Under the pieces are notes generated by a model. That model did no database searches. It had not been told where the DNA came from and was given only the letters and a program-made list of their open reading frames with translations. Shown piece after piece: positions 35,402 through 43,796 of a DNA stretch of 64,000 bases. The stretch covers positions 22,865-86,864 of the forward strand of contig CAYWPC010000008.1 of the NCBI GenBank assembly GCA_964460075.1, in the 5' to 3' direction. Numbering within the stretch: position 1 is the stretch's first letter; every line of letters begins with the position of its first letter. Both the position numbers and the translations under genes were made by a program. This DNA is from JAMBLL01 sp964460075 (GTDB taxonomy: Bacteria > Actinomycetota > Acidimicrobiia > Spongiisociales > UBA5794).

Positions 35402-35569
35402 CCCCGTCTGTCGTACAACCTGAGAGATTCACCGCCCTACAGCGGCTTTCACCTTCGGTGAGGGGTCTGCCCTGCTTTCCAGAGGTGCCTCTTCCTCGCG
35501 GTCCTTGTGCCTGAGAGATTCCCGGGACGGTTGCTCCTTCGGCGCCGGCCTGCCGACTCTCCCGCGAGG
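35402..35569 (-). ncRNA. Tandem glycine riboswitch (two aptamers)
   Basis: Read on the minus strand, the first aptamer (35494-35569) runs from CCTCGCGGGAGAG through GCCGAAGGAGCAA and AATCTCTCAGGCA to CCGCGAGG, closing its P1 stem. The second (35402-35489) has CACCGAAGGTGAAAGCC and AATCTCTCAGGTTGTACGAC, ending in CAGACGGGG. Two adjacent aptamers with GAAGGAGC/GAAGGTG and AATCTCTCAGG cores are the hallmark of cooperative glycine riboswitches, which normally switch on glycine cleavage genes. The gap to the gcvP ATG is about 32 bases, consistent with translational or short-range control. Confidence 0.92.
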
Positions 35570-35602
35570 CGTCACCAGCCCCCAAAGCGTACCAGTTCCC
35601 CA

Positions 35603-35667
35603 CCCCGATCTGGACTCTTGCGTAGATAGCCGCAACATGTTGCGGCTATCTACGCAAGACACCGGGG
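35603..35667 (+). repeat. Dispersed palindromic repeat, copy 2
   Basis: 65-bp element from CCCCGATCTGGACTC to GACACCGGGG with a perfect 42-bp palindrome at 35617-35658. Identical over its whole length to copy 3, with matching bases continuing on the right into GAGAGTGTGC. It lies between the riboswitch promoter region and the ECF sigma gene. No T-tract follows, so a plain terminator role is unlikely. Confidence 0.88.
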
Positions 35668-35727
35668 GAGAGTGTGCAACGCTAGGGACTTCTCCAACGT
35701 GGATTGGGTGTGGGCGACAGGGACGAA

Positions 35728-36168
35728 ATGATCTACAACACCCTCAGCGGAGAACTGGTCAGGTACGCAAGCGCACTCGTGGGCCCCGATGACGGCCCCG
35801 ACCTGTTGTCTGCTGTGATCACGCGCGTGCTGAGCAAACGCTGCCTCTCGGATCTAGACGATCCCCGTATGTATCTCTTCAGGGCGATCGGCAACGAGGC
35901 GCGTTCCCACAAACGTCGCTACGCCAAACGGCAGGTCGTCAGGCTCGACATCCCGAGCACCGTCACCCCGGTGGAACTCGACACAGCACTTGATGCCGTG
36001 ATGGACCTGCCCACGCAGCAACGCTCCGCCACCTACCTGGTGTACTGGCTCGGCTACACACCGACCGAGGCCGCCGAGGCAATCGGCTGCAGACCTGGCA
36101 CCGTGCGCCGCTACCTCTACCTGGCGAGGACCAAGCTCAAGGAGGTACTCGATGCCCCTCAGCGATGA
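35728..36168 (+). CDS. ECF-type RNA polymerase sigma factor
   Basis: 146 residues from the ATG at 35728, with AGGGA upstream; TTG (35704) and GTG (35710) starts are possible alternatives. Region 2 is short and divergent (GELVRYASALVGPDDGPDLL, then YLFRAIGNEARSHKRRYAKR). Region 4 is clearer (DLPTQQRSATYLVYWLGYTP, then TEAAEAIGCRPGTVRRYLYL), followed by ARTKLKEVL. The stop overlaps the start of the FtsX-like membrane protein gene by 17 bases. The pair is bracketed by copies 2 and 3 of the palindromic repeat. Target promoters are unknown. Confidence 0.82.
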   Translation: MIYNTLSGELVRYASALVGPDDGPDLLSAVITRVLSKRCLSDLDDPRMYLFRAIGNEARSHKRRYAKRQVVRLDIPSTVTPVELDTALDAVMDLPTQQRSATYLVYWLGYTPTEAAEAIGCRPGTVRRYLYLARTKLKEVLDAPQR

Positions 36169-37681
36169 TCAATCCAGAGACATCTTCCGGAACGTCTTCG
36201 AGCACACCGACACGAAGGCGCAAGACGCTCCGCAATGGTCTTGTATCCCGAAGCCTGTCACGACGCGGCCCGCACGATGGCGAGGCCCCACGATCGCTGT
36301 TGCAGCAGCAGCTGCCGTTCTCATCGTGGTGGGTATCGCCGCGATCCCCTCGCCATGGTTCCGAGCTGCATCCTCCCCCGTGGGAGGGAGCGCCGAAGGA
36401 TCTGCGGTGGCAGTCAGGGATGGCGTAGTCCTTGCCATTGGTCTCGCGGACGACATCGGTGCTAACCAGTTCGAGCGCGTCGTTGAGGTGCTCACGACCG
36501 ATCCTCGCGTGCTCGACTGGCGATACGTTGACAAGACAGAGGCGTATGAGGAGGCGTTGATCCAGTGGGCCGGCAGCGAGAGCACGATGCGGGTACTCCG
36601 CGGGAACTCGAGTCTTCTCCCTGCGACCCTCCGGCTGCTCACCGCTAACCAGGCGGATGCGAAGGCAATCCAGGTTCTCGCTATGGAGACGTTCCCACCG
36701 CCGACGTCCGGCGTTATGGGCTCCGCCGCTTGGCGTGGCACGCTTGCGAGCCGTCAGCCAAGCATCTCGCTATCTGGTCTACACACCTACACCAGCGAGG
36801 AGCATGGCTTCGAGATCGCGTACCCGGTCGACTGGTACCAGGCCGATGAGATCCTCGCTCCCGGCTTGACGTCGCCACCTCAACAGATCGAAGAAGTGTT
36901 GTCGCTTGGTACCTATCCGCTCCGCCCTGGTGCATCACGTTGCCCGAACATCCCTGAGAATGCCCTGCTGGATCTCGGACCCGAAGATGTCCTCATCTCG
37001 ATCGTCCTCGGCAACGGGAGTGGCGACGCTCCATGGCCGAACGCATTCGGTCCCGACAGCTTCCTCCCGACAGATGTGCCGATCGACGCTCAGACCTGTA
37101 TCGGCCAACCAGATCTGGATGCCCGATGGGGGTCCTTCGATCTCGACGGTCGAGGCGTTGACATATTCGTAGCATTCGGGAAGTTCGCCACTCCGGAGAA
37201 GCGGATACAGACATGGCAGGTCCTTGACTCGTTCACATGGACGTCCCTCAGGTGGGAGGCAATGTCCACCACTACCACGACGGCGCCACCGACGGCCTGC
37301 CCAGTCACCATCCCTCCCCAACCGGGGCTCGCGCCACCAGTCGGGTACCCGGCAACACCTGCGTTCGGGGTCTGGTTCGGGACGGAGGAGCTTTGGACCG
37401 TGCTCGAAGTTGACGGCAACTACAGACCGCGCAAGACCGTGCTTTGGAGCATCAACTTCCCTGGCGGGGCAGAGGAGGAGCGTCCCAGAGTTGACGTCAC
37501 ATGGACGCGAATCGACGTTCTCGGCGAACCAATCTCGAATGAAGCTGCGGCGACGAACGCCTACACGCCGGAAGACGGCAACTTCATGATCGCAGGCATC
37601 GACCCAGACGAGCAAGGCTGCTGGCAGGTCAGGGCCACCTACAAGGGTGCCACGCTCACCTATGTATATCTCGTACCGTAG
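36152..37681 (+). CDS. Single-pass membrane protein with FtsX-like extracellular domain, putative anti-sigma partner
   Basis: 509 residues, ATG placed by a perfect AAGGAGG six bases upstream. Cytoplasmic 1-45; one helix at about 47-66 (TIAVAAAAAVLIVVGIAAIP). An extracytoplasmic region follows in which about 90-190 looks like the FtsX extracellular domain (NQFERVVEVLTTDPRVLDWR, then YVDKTEAYEEALIQWAG and SLLPATLRLLTA). A second domain covers about 215-370, then a Thr-rich linker (STTTTTAPPTACP) and a C-terminal beta-rich domain. The cytoplasmic part lacks the zinc-binding HxxxCxxC of common anti-sigma factors. The overlap with the ECF gene suggests it controls that factor from an envelope signal; this is inference. 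Confidence 0.75.
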   Translation: MPLSDDQSRDIFRNVFEHTDTKAQDAPQWSCIPKPVTTRPARWRGPTIAVAAAAAVLIVVGIAAIPSPWFRAASSPVGGSAEGSAVAVRDGVVLAIGLADDIGANQFERVVEVLTTDPRVLDWRYVDKTEAYEEALIQWAGSESTMRVLRGNSSLLPATLRLLTANQADAKAIQVLAMETFPPPTSGVMGSAAWRGTLASRQPSISLSGLHTYTSEEHGFEIAYPVDWYQADEILAPGLTSPPQQIEEVLSLGTYPLRPGASRCPNIPENALLDLGPEDVLISIVLGNGSGDAPWPNAFGPDSFLPTDVPIDAQTCIGQPDLDARWGSFDLDGRGVDIFVAFGKFATPEKRIQTWQVLDSFTWTSLRWEAMSTTTTTAPPTACPVTIPPQPGLAPPVGYPATPAFGVWFGTEELWTVLEVDGNYRPRKTVLWSINFPGGAEEERPRVDVTWTRIDVLGEPISNEAAATNAYTPEDGNFMIAGIDPDEQGCWQVRATYKGATLTYVYLVP

Positions 37682-37690
37682 ATACCAACA

Positions 37691-37755
37691 CCCCGATCTG
37701 GACTCTTGCGTAGATAGCCGCAACATGTTGCGGCTATCTACGCAAGACACCGGGG
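37691..37755 (+). repeat. Dispersed palindromic repeat, copy 3
   Basis: 65-bp element identical to copy 2, in the same orientation judged by its non-palindromic flanks, with the 42-bp palindrome at 37705-37746. It starts nine bases after the stop of the FtsX-like gene and ends 13 bases before the stop of the convergent flippase-like gene. Confidence 0.88.
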
Positions 37756-37768
37756 AGAGTGTGCGGTC

Positions 37769-38821
37769 CTAGGTGGCTGATCCGCTGAGATCACCGGGTT
37801 GGCCATATCTCCGCCTGAACACCACGTAGGCGGCAGCACCAGCCGGGATCGGGAGCCAGAACTGGAACACCCTGTATGCAAGGGTCGCAAGAGCCGCGTC
37901 GGGGCCAGGGATGCCCGCCGCTATCAGCATCGCGGTGAGCCCGACCTCGACGAAGCCCAGACCGCCTGGCGTGATTGGGATCATGCCGAGAACTGCGGAG
38001 CCAGCAAACGCCACAAGCACAAGGCTAGCCCTCGGGTTCGCACCCACTGCGTAGAGCGCTACGACGAGGACCATGTAGTCGAGCACCCAGTTCAGAACCG
38101 CTGCAACGAGTGCCTTCGGCCACCGCTTTCCTAGCGCTTTCACCACCTCGTTGCGGTGGTTGAGAAACCCTTGGGCGGAGAGTTCCCAGTCCTTCTGAAG
38201 CCGAGAGCCAAGCCGCATCCCAAAGGCTTCGACTATGCCTCCAACGAAGAGGAGAGGCCTGTCGTGTTTCACGATCGCGAACACTGCGGCGAACATGACG
38301 ACGAACAACGCACCACCTGCAACCGCGACCGGAAGCAGGTCTTGGGGAATCGGCGCCGACAGCGCCGCGAGGGTCAACGCGACCACCGGAAGCGAGAAGA
38401 GAACAAGATTCGATATGAACGACACCGCAGCGAGCGCGGCCGCCGCCTGGCCCCTCGGAACGCCAGACGCAGAGAGCATCTGGAAATACGTAGCGCCAGC
38501 GGCGACAACGCCACCGGGCACAACCTTCGCGAGAGCATTCGAGACGAGTTGGCTCGTGGCTGCCAGGAAACGAGAGATGTCTGGCACCGCGATGTGTGTC
38601 AACTCCCATGCCGCAGCGAACGCCCCGGCCATGAGAACAGCCATCAGCGCGAACCAGTACCAGTAGATCCCTGAGAGATCGTCGGCAGACGACATGAAAT
38701 CCACCAACTTGGGCCACAGGATGTACAGAACCACGATCGACACAAGGAGGGAGAGTGACCGGATGAGAACGGTCTTCCACGCGAGCGTGCGGAATACTTG
38801 TTGCTGTGGTTTGTCGTTCAT
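37769..38821 (-). CDS. Lysylphosphatidylglycerol synthase-TM/flippase-like membrane protein (UPF0104)
   Basis: 350 residues with about eight membrane helices. Family blocks: ALAKVVPGGVVAAGATYFQM in the first half, AALLNWVLDYMVL-like sequence (AAVLNWVLDYMVLVVALYAV) and GMIPITPGGLGFVEVGLTAM in the second half, the latter strongly conserved in UPF0104/AglD proteins. The soluble lysyl-transferase domain of MprF is absent, so it is a stand-alone flippase-like domain. It probably moves a lipid-linked substrate across the membrane. The gene is monocistronic and convergent with the FtsX-like gene. Confidence 0.85.
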   Translation of the reverse strand: MNDKPQQQVFRTLAWKTVLIRSLSLLVSIVVLYILWPKLVDFMSSADDLSGIYWYWFALMAVLMAGAFAAAWELTHIAVPDISRFLAATSQLVSNALAKVVPGGVVAAGATYFQMLSASGVPRGQAAAALAAVSFISNLVLFSLPVVALTLAALSAPIPQDLLPVAVAGGALFVVMFAAVFAIVKHDRPLLFVGGIVEAFGMRLGSRLQKDWELSAQGFLNHRNEVVKALGKRWPKALVAAVLNWVLDYMVLVVALYAVGANPRASLVLVAFAGSAVLGMIPITPGGLGFVEVGLTAMLIAAGIPGPDAALATLAYRVFQFWLPIPAGAAAYVVFRRRYGQPGDLSGSAT

Positions 38822-39016
38822 GAAGCGATCGGTTGCGGTTTAGGCGCTCAATCTAACCAACTGAACGAGTGCACTCGGCAATCCTGTCGTCACACGGCCG
38901 AAGGTATGCACGGCAATTCGCCGGTGAGCCTCGCACGACGAGCACCTTCACCCCATCGAGGCTTGCCAGCCGGCCTGGCACACCGCGCTACTCCACAAAC
39001 GAGAGCCAACGCCGGC

Positions 39017-39712
39017 TCATGCACGGTCGATCGCAGGAGTTTCCAGTGGCGTGATCAGGTCAACAGTGTCGTTTTGCACCTTGTTGACCAACGTGGAGAC
39101 TGCATGCCTCTTCATGAGTTCGGCTGGATACGCGCTCATCAGTTCCCTCAGTAGCGACACATCGGTGATCGACGGGTCAAGCCAGGTATCCCACCGATCA
39201 GGAGGAAGAATCACTGGCATCCGGTCGTGGATCTTCTCGAGCAATGGATTGGGCTGCCCCGTGAGGATCGTGCACGTCAACAACTGTTCCTCGGTCTCTG
39301 GGTCATGCCACGATGACCATATGCCCGCAACGGGGAGCGGCATTCCATCGACCGCGTATATGTAGTGGGGAAGCTTCCCTTTCGCCATTCGTTGCCATTC
39401 GTAGAATCCATCGATCGGGATCAGGCATCGCCGCTGTGCGAATGAGCTCCTGAACATGGGTTTGTCTGCAACCGTCTCCGATCTCGCATTGATCGTGCGC
39501 GCACCAATCTTGGCTTCCTTGGCCCACGACGGGATGAGACCCCAGCGCAACGTCGTCAACACACGGGCTCCTTCGTGCACAGCAACCGCATATATCCGCT
39601 TCGTGGGAGCAACGTTGTAGCTCTGCTTCAACGTCTCCGTTCGAACGAATTGCGCACCAAAATGCTCAGCGTAGAATTCGGGTTTCTCAACTTGAACGAA
39701 GCGTCCGCACAT
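39017..39712 (-). CDS. SOS response-associated peptidase (SRAP/HMCES/YedK family)
   Basis: 231 residues from the ATG at 39712, chosen so that Cys2 becomes the N-terminal residue after methionine removal (MCGRF). That cysteine forms a thiazolidine bond with abasic sites in single-stranded DNA. Other marks: YNVAPTKRIYAV, LRWGLIPSWAKEAKIGARTI followed by NARSET, CLIPIDGFYEWQ and HDRMPVIL with the catalytic histidine. No LexA-type box is visible in the short gap to the neighbouring divergent ABC gene. Confidence 0.93.
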   Translation of the reverse strand: MCGRFVQVEKPEFYAEHFGAQFVRTETLKQSYNVAPTKRIYAVAVHEGARVLTTLRWGLIPSWAKEAKIGARTINARSETVADKPMFRSSFAQRRCLIPIDGFYEWQRMAKGKLPHYIYAVDGMPLPVAGIWSSWHDPETEEQLLTCTILTGQPNPLLEKIHDRMPVILPPDRWDTWLDPSITDVSLLRELMSAYPAELMKRHAVSTLVNKVQNDTVDLITPLETPAIDRA

Positions 39713-39802
39713 GACCACATTGTGCCAGACGTCTTCGACACCGATGACGGACCACCGTGCAGCGGTTCAAGGTTCCGACCATATCCACCGATGCTTCTGG
39801 GC

Positions 39803-40720
39803 ATGACATCTGCGATCTCCTTCTCCTCCGTCCATAAATCCTTTGGCGAGGTCCACGCACTCGACGACGTCGCATTCGACGCACCGGCAGGATCCGTCAC
39901 TGTCCTACTTGGACCGAATGGAGCAGGAAAGTCCACTGCCGTCCGCCTCACGACCGGTGCTCTCGTCGCTGATAGCGGAGCCGTCAGAGTCCTCGGACTC
40001 GACCCGCTCACAGATGGTGATGAGGTCCGGTCACGTGTCGGAGTCGTACCACCGAAGCCGTCGTTCTATGACAGCCTGTCCGGCTGGGAGAATCTTCAGT
40101 TCGCTGCAACCATCTTCATGAGCGACGAAGACCGTGCCCGCTCTGCAGCCAGGAAGTTCGCAATCGACGGCGAACTCGACCGAGCTGTCGGTGGATATTC
40201 GACGGGAATGCGCACGCGGCTCGCACTGGCACGTGCGCTCGTGCACGATCCTGAGGTACTCATGCTGGACGAGCCAACAGCCGGGCTCGACCCTGAGTCG
40301 GCAAGGGCAGTTCTTGAGATGGTCACAGAGCTCGCCGAAACGGGACGAACGATCGTCATGTGCACGCATCTTCTACACGAGGCCGAAGGGATCGCAGACC
40401 ACGTGGTCCTCATGGATCGTGGTCGAGTGCGGGCGCATGGCGGACCCATCGAACTCGCTAGGCACTACATGCCAGATCCGATCGTCATCGTCGACGCCGA
40501 GAACCGAGCCTCGCTCGAGTTCCTTGCAGAACTCGAAGGGATCATCACGGTACGTACCGACGGCGTCGCCTACGTGACGATCGACTCTCTGGATCGGGTA
40601 CCCGAGATTGTGATCGAGATGGTCAGGAGAGGCGCACGTCCTACGAGAATCGAGCCGATCGATCCAACCCTTGAGGACCTCTACTTCGAGATGCAGCGAA
40701 CACACCGAGGTGAGCCGTGA
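39803..40720 (+). CDS. ABC transporter ATP-binding protein
   Basis: 305 residues from the ATG at 39803; a longer frame to 39575 would run into the SRAP gene. Walker A LLGPNGAGKSTAV, signature YSTGMRTRLALARALVHDPE, Walker B VLMLDEPTAGLDP and switch histidine MCTHLLHEAE are all present. The C-terminal 80 residues form the small domain seen in ABC-2 exporters. The permease gene starts inside its stop (GTGA at 40717). Together they should form a dimeric exporter; the cargo is unknown. Confidence 0.92.
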   Translation: MTSAISFSSVHKSFGEVHALDDVAFDAPAGSVTVLLGPNGAGKSTAVRLTTGALVADSGAVRVLGLDPLTDGDEVRSRVGVVPPKPSFYDSLSGWENLQFAATIFMSDEDRARSAARKFAIDGELDRAVGGYSTGMRTRLALARALVHDPEVLMLDEPTAGLDPESARAVLEMVTELAETGRTIVMCTHLLHEAEGIADHVVLMDRGRVRAHGGPIELARHYMPDPIVIVDAENRASLEFLAELEGIITVRTDGVAYVTIDSLDRVPEIVIEMVRRGARPTRIEPIDPTLEDLYFEMQRTHRGEP

Positions 40721-41541
40721 GATGGACGATGGTCAAGGTGATCATGAGGACAGACCTGGCTCGCCTTGTAAGGACACGGGACTATTGGATACCTCTGGTG
40801 ATCCTGGGTGGCATGTTCTTTGTGATTCTACCTGCCACGCTGCTCGGGGCACTTTCGTTCGTGCGTCAGGGTTCCCTCGTCGCCCAGATCAGCGAAATAG
40901 TCAGCACCCTCCCGAGCACGATCCGCGCCAACATTCAGGGTGACAGCCCGACAACACAGGCCTCATACGCCTTTGCTGTGTACCTGCTGGCACCGATCGC
41001 GATCGTCGTTCCGCTGACGATCTCGTCGGCTATCGGGGCGAACTCGATCGTTGGCGAGCGAGAGCGCGGCACGGGTGAGTTCCTGGCGCACAGTCCGCTG
41101 ACGGTCGAAGAGATCTACGTCGGGAAGCTCCTCGCAAGCCTTCTCCCTGGATATGGCGCAGGAATCGTCGGCTTCGGTTTCTACTCGATCGTCGTGAACC
41201 TCATCGTTGGGTCTCAGCTTGGACGATGGTTCTTCCCTACGGCCGGATGGTGGATTCTTGTGGTGTGGGTAGTGCCACCATTCATCGCGATCGCTCTGAC
41301 ACTGATCATCCGGCTATCGGCACGTGTTCGCTCAGCTGCATCAGCACAACAGGCGTCGAGCCTCGTGACGCTGCCCGTGATCATCGTGTCCTACGCTGTT
41401 GCGACCGGTCTCATCTACAGCCCCGTTATGTCTGCGATCCTTGTGGGGCTGATCGCGTGGATCGCCGTTGGCCTCTTGTTGGCTTCCGGTTCCAAGTCGA
41501 TCCGGCGCGAGCGTCTTGTCGGCCTCTCCTCCGATTCCTGA
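40717..41541 (+). CDS. ABC-2 type transporter permease
   Basis: 274 residues from a GTG overlapping the stop of the ATPase gene. Six helices, beginning DYWIPLVILGGMFFVILPAT, with ANSIVGERERGTGEFLAHSP, then LTVEEIYVGKLLASLLPGYG, the conserved cytoplasmic coupling helix region of ABC-2 permeases. Paired with the ATPase just upstream. The next gene on the other strand ends 21 bases beyond its stop. Confidence 0.88.
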   Translation: MRWTMVKVIMRTDLARLVRTRDYWIPLVILGGMFFVILPATLLGALSFVRQGSLVAQISEIVSTLPSTIRANIQGDSPTTQASYAFAVYLLAPIAIVVPLTISSAIGANSIVGERERGTGEFLAHSPLTVEEIYVGKLLASLLPGYGAGIVGFGFYSIVVNLIVGSQLGRWFFPTAGWWILVVWVVPPFIAIALTLIIRLSARVRSAASAQQASSLVTLPVIIVSYAVATGLIYSPVMSAILVGLIAWIAVGLLLASGSKSIRRERLVGLSSDS

Positions 41542-41561
41542 GGATGGTCACATCGGACGGC

Positions 41562-42077
41562 TCACTCCCCTGGCACCAGCCGTAACTCCAATAGCAGAGT
41601 TGAGACAAATCGTCCGTTCTTCCTACCTACTTCGTCGAGAACCCCGACATCCTTGAATGCGAGCCGGTGGTGCAGCGCAATGCTTGCCTCGTTCGGTAGT
41701 GCCACGATTGCGTAGCAGCGATGCATTCCCTTCGCCGCAAGGTCGTCGATCAGTTCCTTATACAGGAGCGATCCCACTCCGCTTCCGATCGCGCACTCTG
41801 CGAGCACAATCGTCGTCTCGACCGATGTCGCGTATGCAGCCTTACTGCGCCACGGCCCAGACCACGAAGCGCCGATCACGACACCGCCACGCTCGGCGAC
41901 AAGAACGGCATAGCCGTGGGCGCTGCGCTCTTGGAACCACTGACTTCTCTCATCATCGGTCCACGGCTCCGTATCGAACGACACATGTGACGTCGCGATG
42001 TAGACGTTGTAGATTCGGTTGATCGCAGGCACATCATCAGCAGCTGCTGGCCGAATCTGAAAATCGAGGGCTGTCAC
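41562..42077 (-). CDS. GNAT N-acetyltransferase, phosphinothricin acetyltransferase-like
   Basis: 171 residues from a GTG that overlaps the permease stop (GTGA). RPAAADDVPAINRIYNVYIA opens the fold, then SHVSFDTEPWTDDERSQWFQ and AYATSVETTIVLAECAIGSG, followed by VGSLLYKELIDDL for acetyl-CoA binding, as in the Pat/Bar family. Members acetylate amino acids such as methionine sulfoximine or phosphinothricin; the true substrate is unknown. Coupling to an ABC exporter gene hints at a self-protection or modification-export pair. Confidence 0.87.
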   Translation of the reverse strand: MTALDFQIRPAAADDVPAINRIYNVYIATSHVSFDTEPWTDDERSQWFQERSAHGYAVLVAERGGVVIGASWSGPWRSKAAYATSVETTIVLAECAIGSGVGSLLYKELIDDLAAKGMHRCYAIVALPNEASIALHHRLAFKDVGVLDEVGRKNGRFVSTLLLELRLVPGE

Positions 42078-42901
42078 GCGGGAGTTCGCTGTCGCTTGCG
42101 CTTTCGTTTCGATCCTCCGCTAGCCGGCGACTCCCATTTGAAGAACCTGATGGCGAGACCAGTGGCCGCGACACCCCACACAAGCATGTATCCGAGACTC
42201 GCCCAATCCCATCCCGATCCCGTGTATGTGGGGTTGAAAGCAGTCGAGAATGGCTCGACGAAATGCTTGAGCGGAAAGATGTCAGCAATCGTGTCCAGCC
42301 ATGCAGGGGCGTCACCAGATGGCGCAAAGAACACGCCACTGATGAACGACAGTGGCAGCAGCGTCGCGTTGGTAACCGCCGTGGCTCCTTCTCCAGATGA
42401 GACGAGAGCAGCTATGAGAAGGCCCAGTGCAGCGAATGTTCCAACACCGATCAGGAACGTCACGATGGCTGCAGGCAGCGTGCGCGCGTAGATTTCGACC
42501 CCATAGAACGCAACGCCGATCGCCATCATGACAACAACCGAAAGCACGGCGATCTCGACCGCACTGACGATCTTGCCCCCCATGTACACGAAGGGAGGCA
42601 ACGGTGTGCCACGCACTCTCTTGAGAATGCCCTGGTCGCGCTGATACGCAGTCATCGTTGCGATGTTCGTGTACGTGGCCGACACTGCAGCGAACACCGC
42701 CATTGCAGGTGCGTAGTACTGGGCGGTTGTGACGCCGAGAGCGTCGATGACGTCGTTTCCGAAGACCAGGGCGAAGACGACGAAGATCATCAGCGGAAAG
42801 AAGATCGTGAAGAACGCCGCTGTCGGTGTCCTAAAAAATATTGCGTTTTGGTATCGATTCTGTGTCACGAGAAGCGACGCCAGAGATCGGCGGTCACTCA
42901 T
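42074..42901 (-). CDS. ABC-2 type transporter permease
   Basis: 275 residues from the ATG at 42901, chosen because GGGAGG is eight bases upstream; an ATG two codons earlier is too close. Six helices, with FFPLMIFVVFALVFGNDVID near the start, TAYQRDQGILKRVRGTPLPP as the coupling segment and LPLSFISGVFFAPSGDAPAW later, typical of drug-type ABC-2 permeases. Its start overlaps the end of the ATPase gene by eight bases, and its end overlaps the acetyltransferase gene, giving a three-gene operon. Confidence 0.9.
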   Translation of the reverse strand: MSDRRSLASLLVTQNRYQNAIFFRTPTAAFFTIFFPLMIFVVFALVFGNDVIDALGVTTAQYYAPAMAVFAAVSATYTNIATMTAYQRDQGILKRVRGTPLPPFVYMGGKIVSAVEIAVLSVVVMMAIGVAFYGVEIYARTLPAAIVTFLIGVGTFAALGLLIAALVSSGEGATAVTNATLLPLSFISGVFFAPSGDAPAWLDTIADIFPLKHFVEPFSTAFNPTYTGSGWDWASLGYMLVWGVAATGLAIRFFKWESPASGGSKRKRKRQRTPA

Positions 42902-43796
42902 GGGCATCACCTCCCGTGAGTTCCAGGTACACATCCTCGAGAGATGGCCTCGTCACGGAGAGATCTCTGAGCTCTGTGCCGCGCTCGATCGCCCAGCCAG
43001 TGATTGTGTGCAAGTCACGGGTGGGGTTGTCCGATCGGATCTCGACGCGACTTTTCTCGCCGACTCTTGGGTCGAGAAATGGCAGCCCGTCGAGAGATAC
43101 GCCACTGACGACGAACCGAATAAGCGTCTTGGCTGCCTGGCGGTCACCCAGTGACTCGGGAGTTCCCTCGGCGACGATCACCCCATTGGCGATTACAGCG
43201 ACGCGGTTGGCAAGGACTTGGGCTTCGTCCATGTAGTGCGTTGTAAGCAACACGGTCTTGCCGAGTGACGTCAGATTCTGAACGATCGACCATGCTTGTC
43301 GACGCGCCGAAGGGTCGAAGCCTGTTGTCGGCTCGTCAAGGAAGATCAGATCGGGATCACCAACGATGCCGAGAGCAAGCTCCAGGCGCCGACGCTGCCC
43401 CCCCGATAGCGTCTTGATTCGTGCGTCCGACTTCTCTTCTAGGCCGACGATCTCGATCAGTTCCCCCGTTGGACGGCGCTTCGGATACATCGACCCGTAT
43501 ATGTCGATCGCTTCGGTGACGGTGAGCTGTTCCTCGACGGCTGTCTCCTGGAGGACGATTCCTATTCGCTCCCTGTAGTTCCTGTCTCGCGCTGTGGGGT
43601 CGAATCCCAACACAGAAACAGAACCTGACGTCCTACAACGGTGCCCTTCGAGGATCTCGACAGTTGTCGATTTGCCTGCACCATTCGGCCCGAGTAGTGC
43701 GAACACTTCGCCCGGATCGACCTGCAGGCTAATTCCCCTCACGGCATGCACGTCACCGTAGGATTTAACGAGCTTCTCGACGCTGATGACTGCCAT
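42894..43796 (-). CDS. ABC transporter ATP-binding protein
   Basis: 300 residues from the ATG at 43796, where VISVEKLVKSYGDVHAVRGI opens the domain. Walker A LLGPNGAGKSTTVEILEG, signature TLSGGQRRRLELALGIVGDP, Walker B LIFLDEPTTGFDP and LLTTHYMDEAQVLANRVAVI are intact. It belongs to the drug-exporter (DrrA-like) group of ABC-2 ATPases. It is the first gene of an operon with the permease and the acetyltransferase. The transcript starts near the divergent amt promoter. Confidence 0.92.
   Translation of the reverse strand: MAVISVEKLVKSYGDVHAVRGISLQVDPGEVFALLGPNGAGKSTTVEILEGHRCRTSGSVSVLGFDPTARDRNYRERIGIVLQETAVEEQLTVTEAIDIYGSMYPKRRPTGELIEIVGLEEKSDARIKTLSGGQRRRLELALGIVGDPDLIFLDEPTTGFDPSARRQAWSIVQNLTSLGKTVLLTTHYMDEAQVLANRVAVIANGVIVAEGTPESLGDRQAAKTLIRFVVSGVSLDGLPFLDPRVGEKSRVEIRSDNPTRDLHTITGWAIERGTELRDLSVTRPSLEDVYLELTGGDAHE

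Noticed and set aside
36935..37750. 271-codon minus-strand frame
   Set aside because: It starts inside palindromic repeat copy 3 and runs antisense through the FtsX-like gene; composition is that of a shadow frame.
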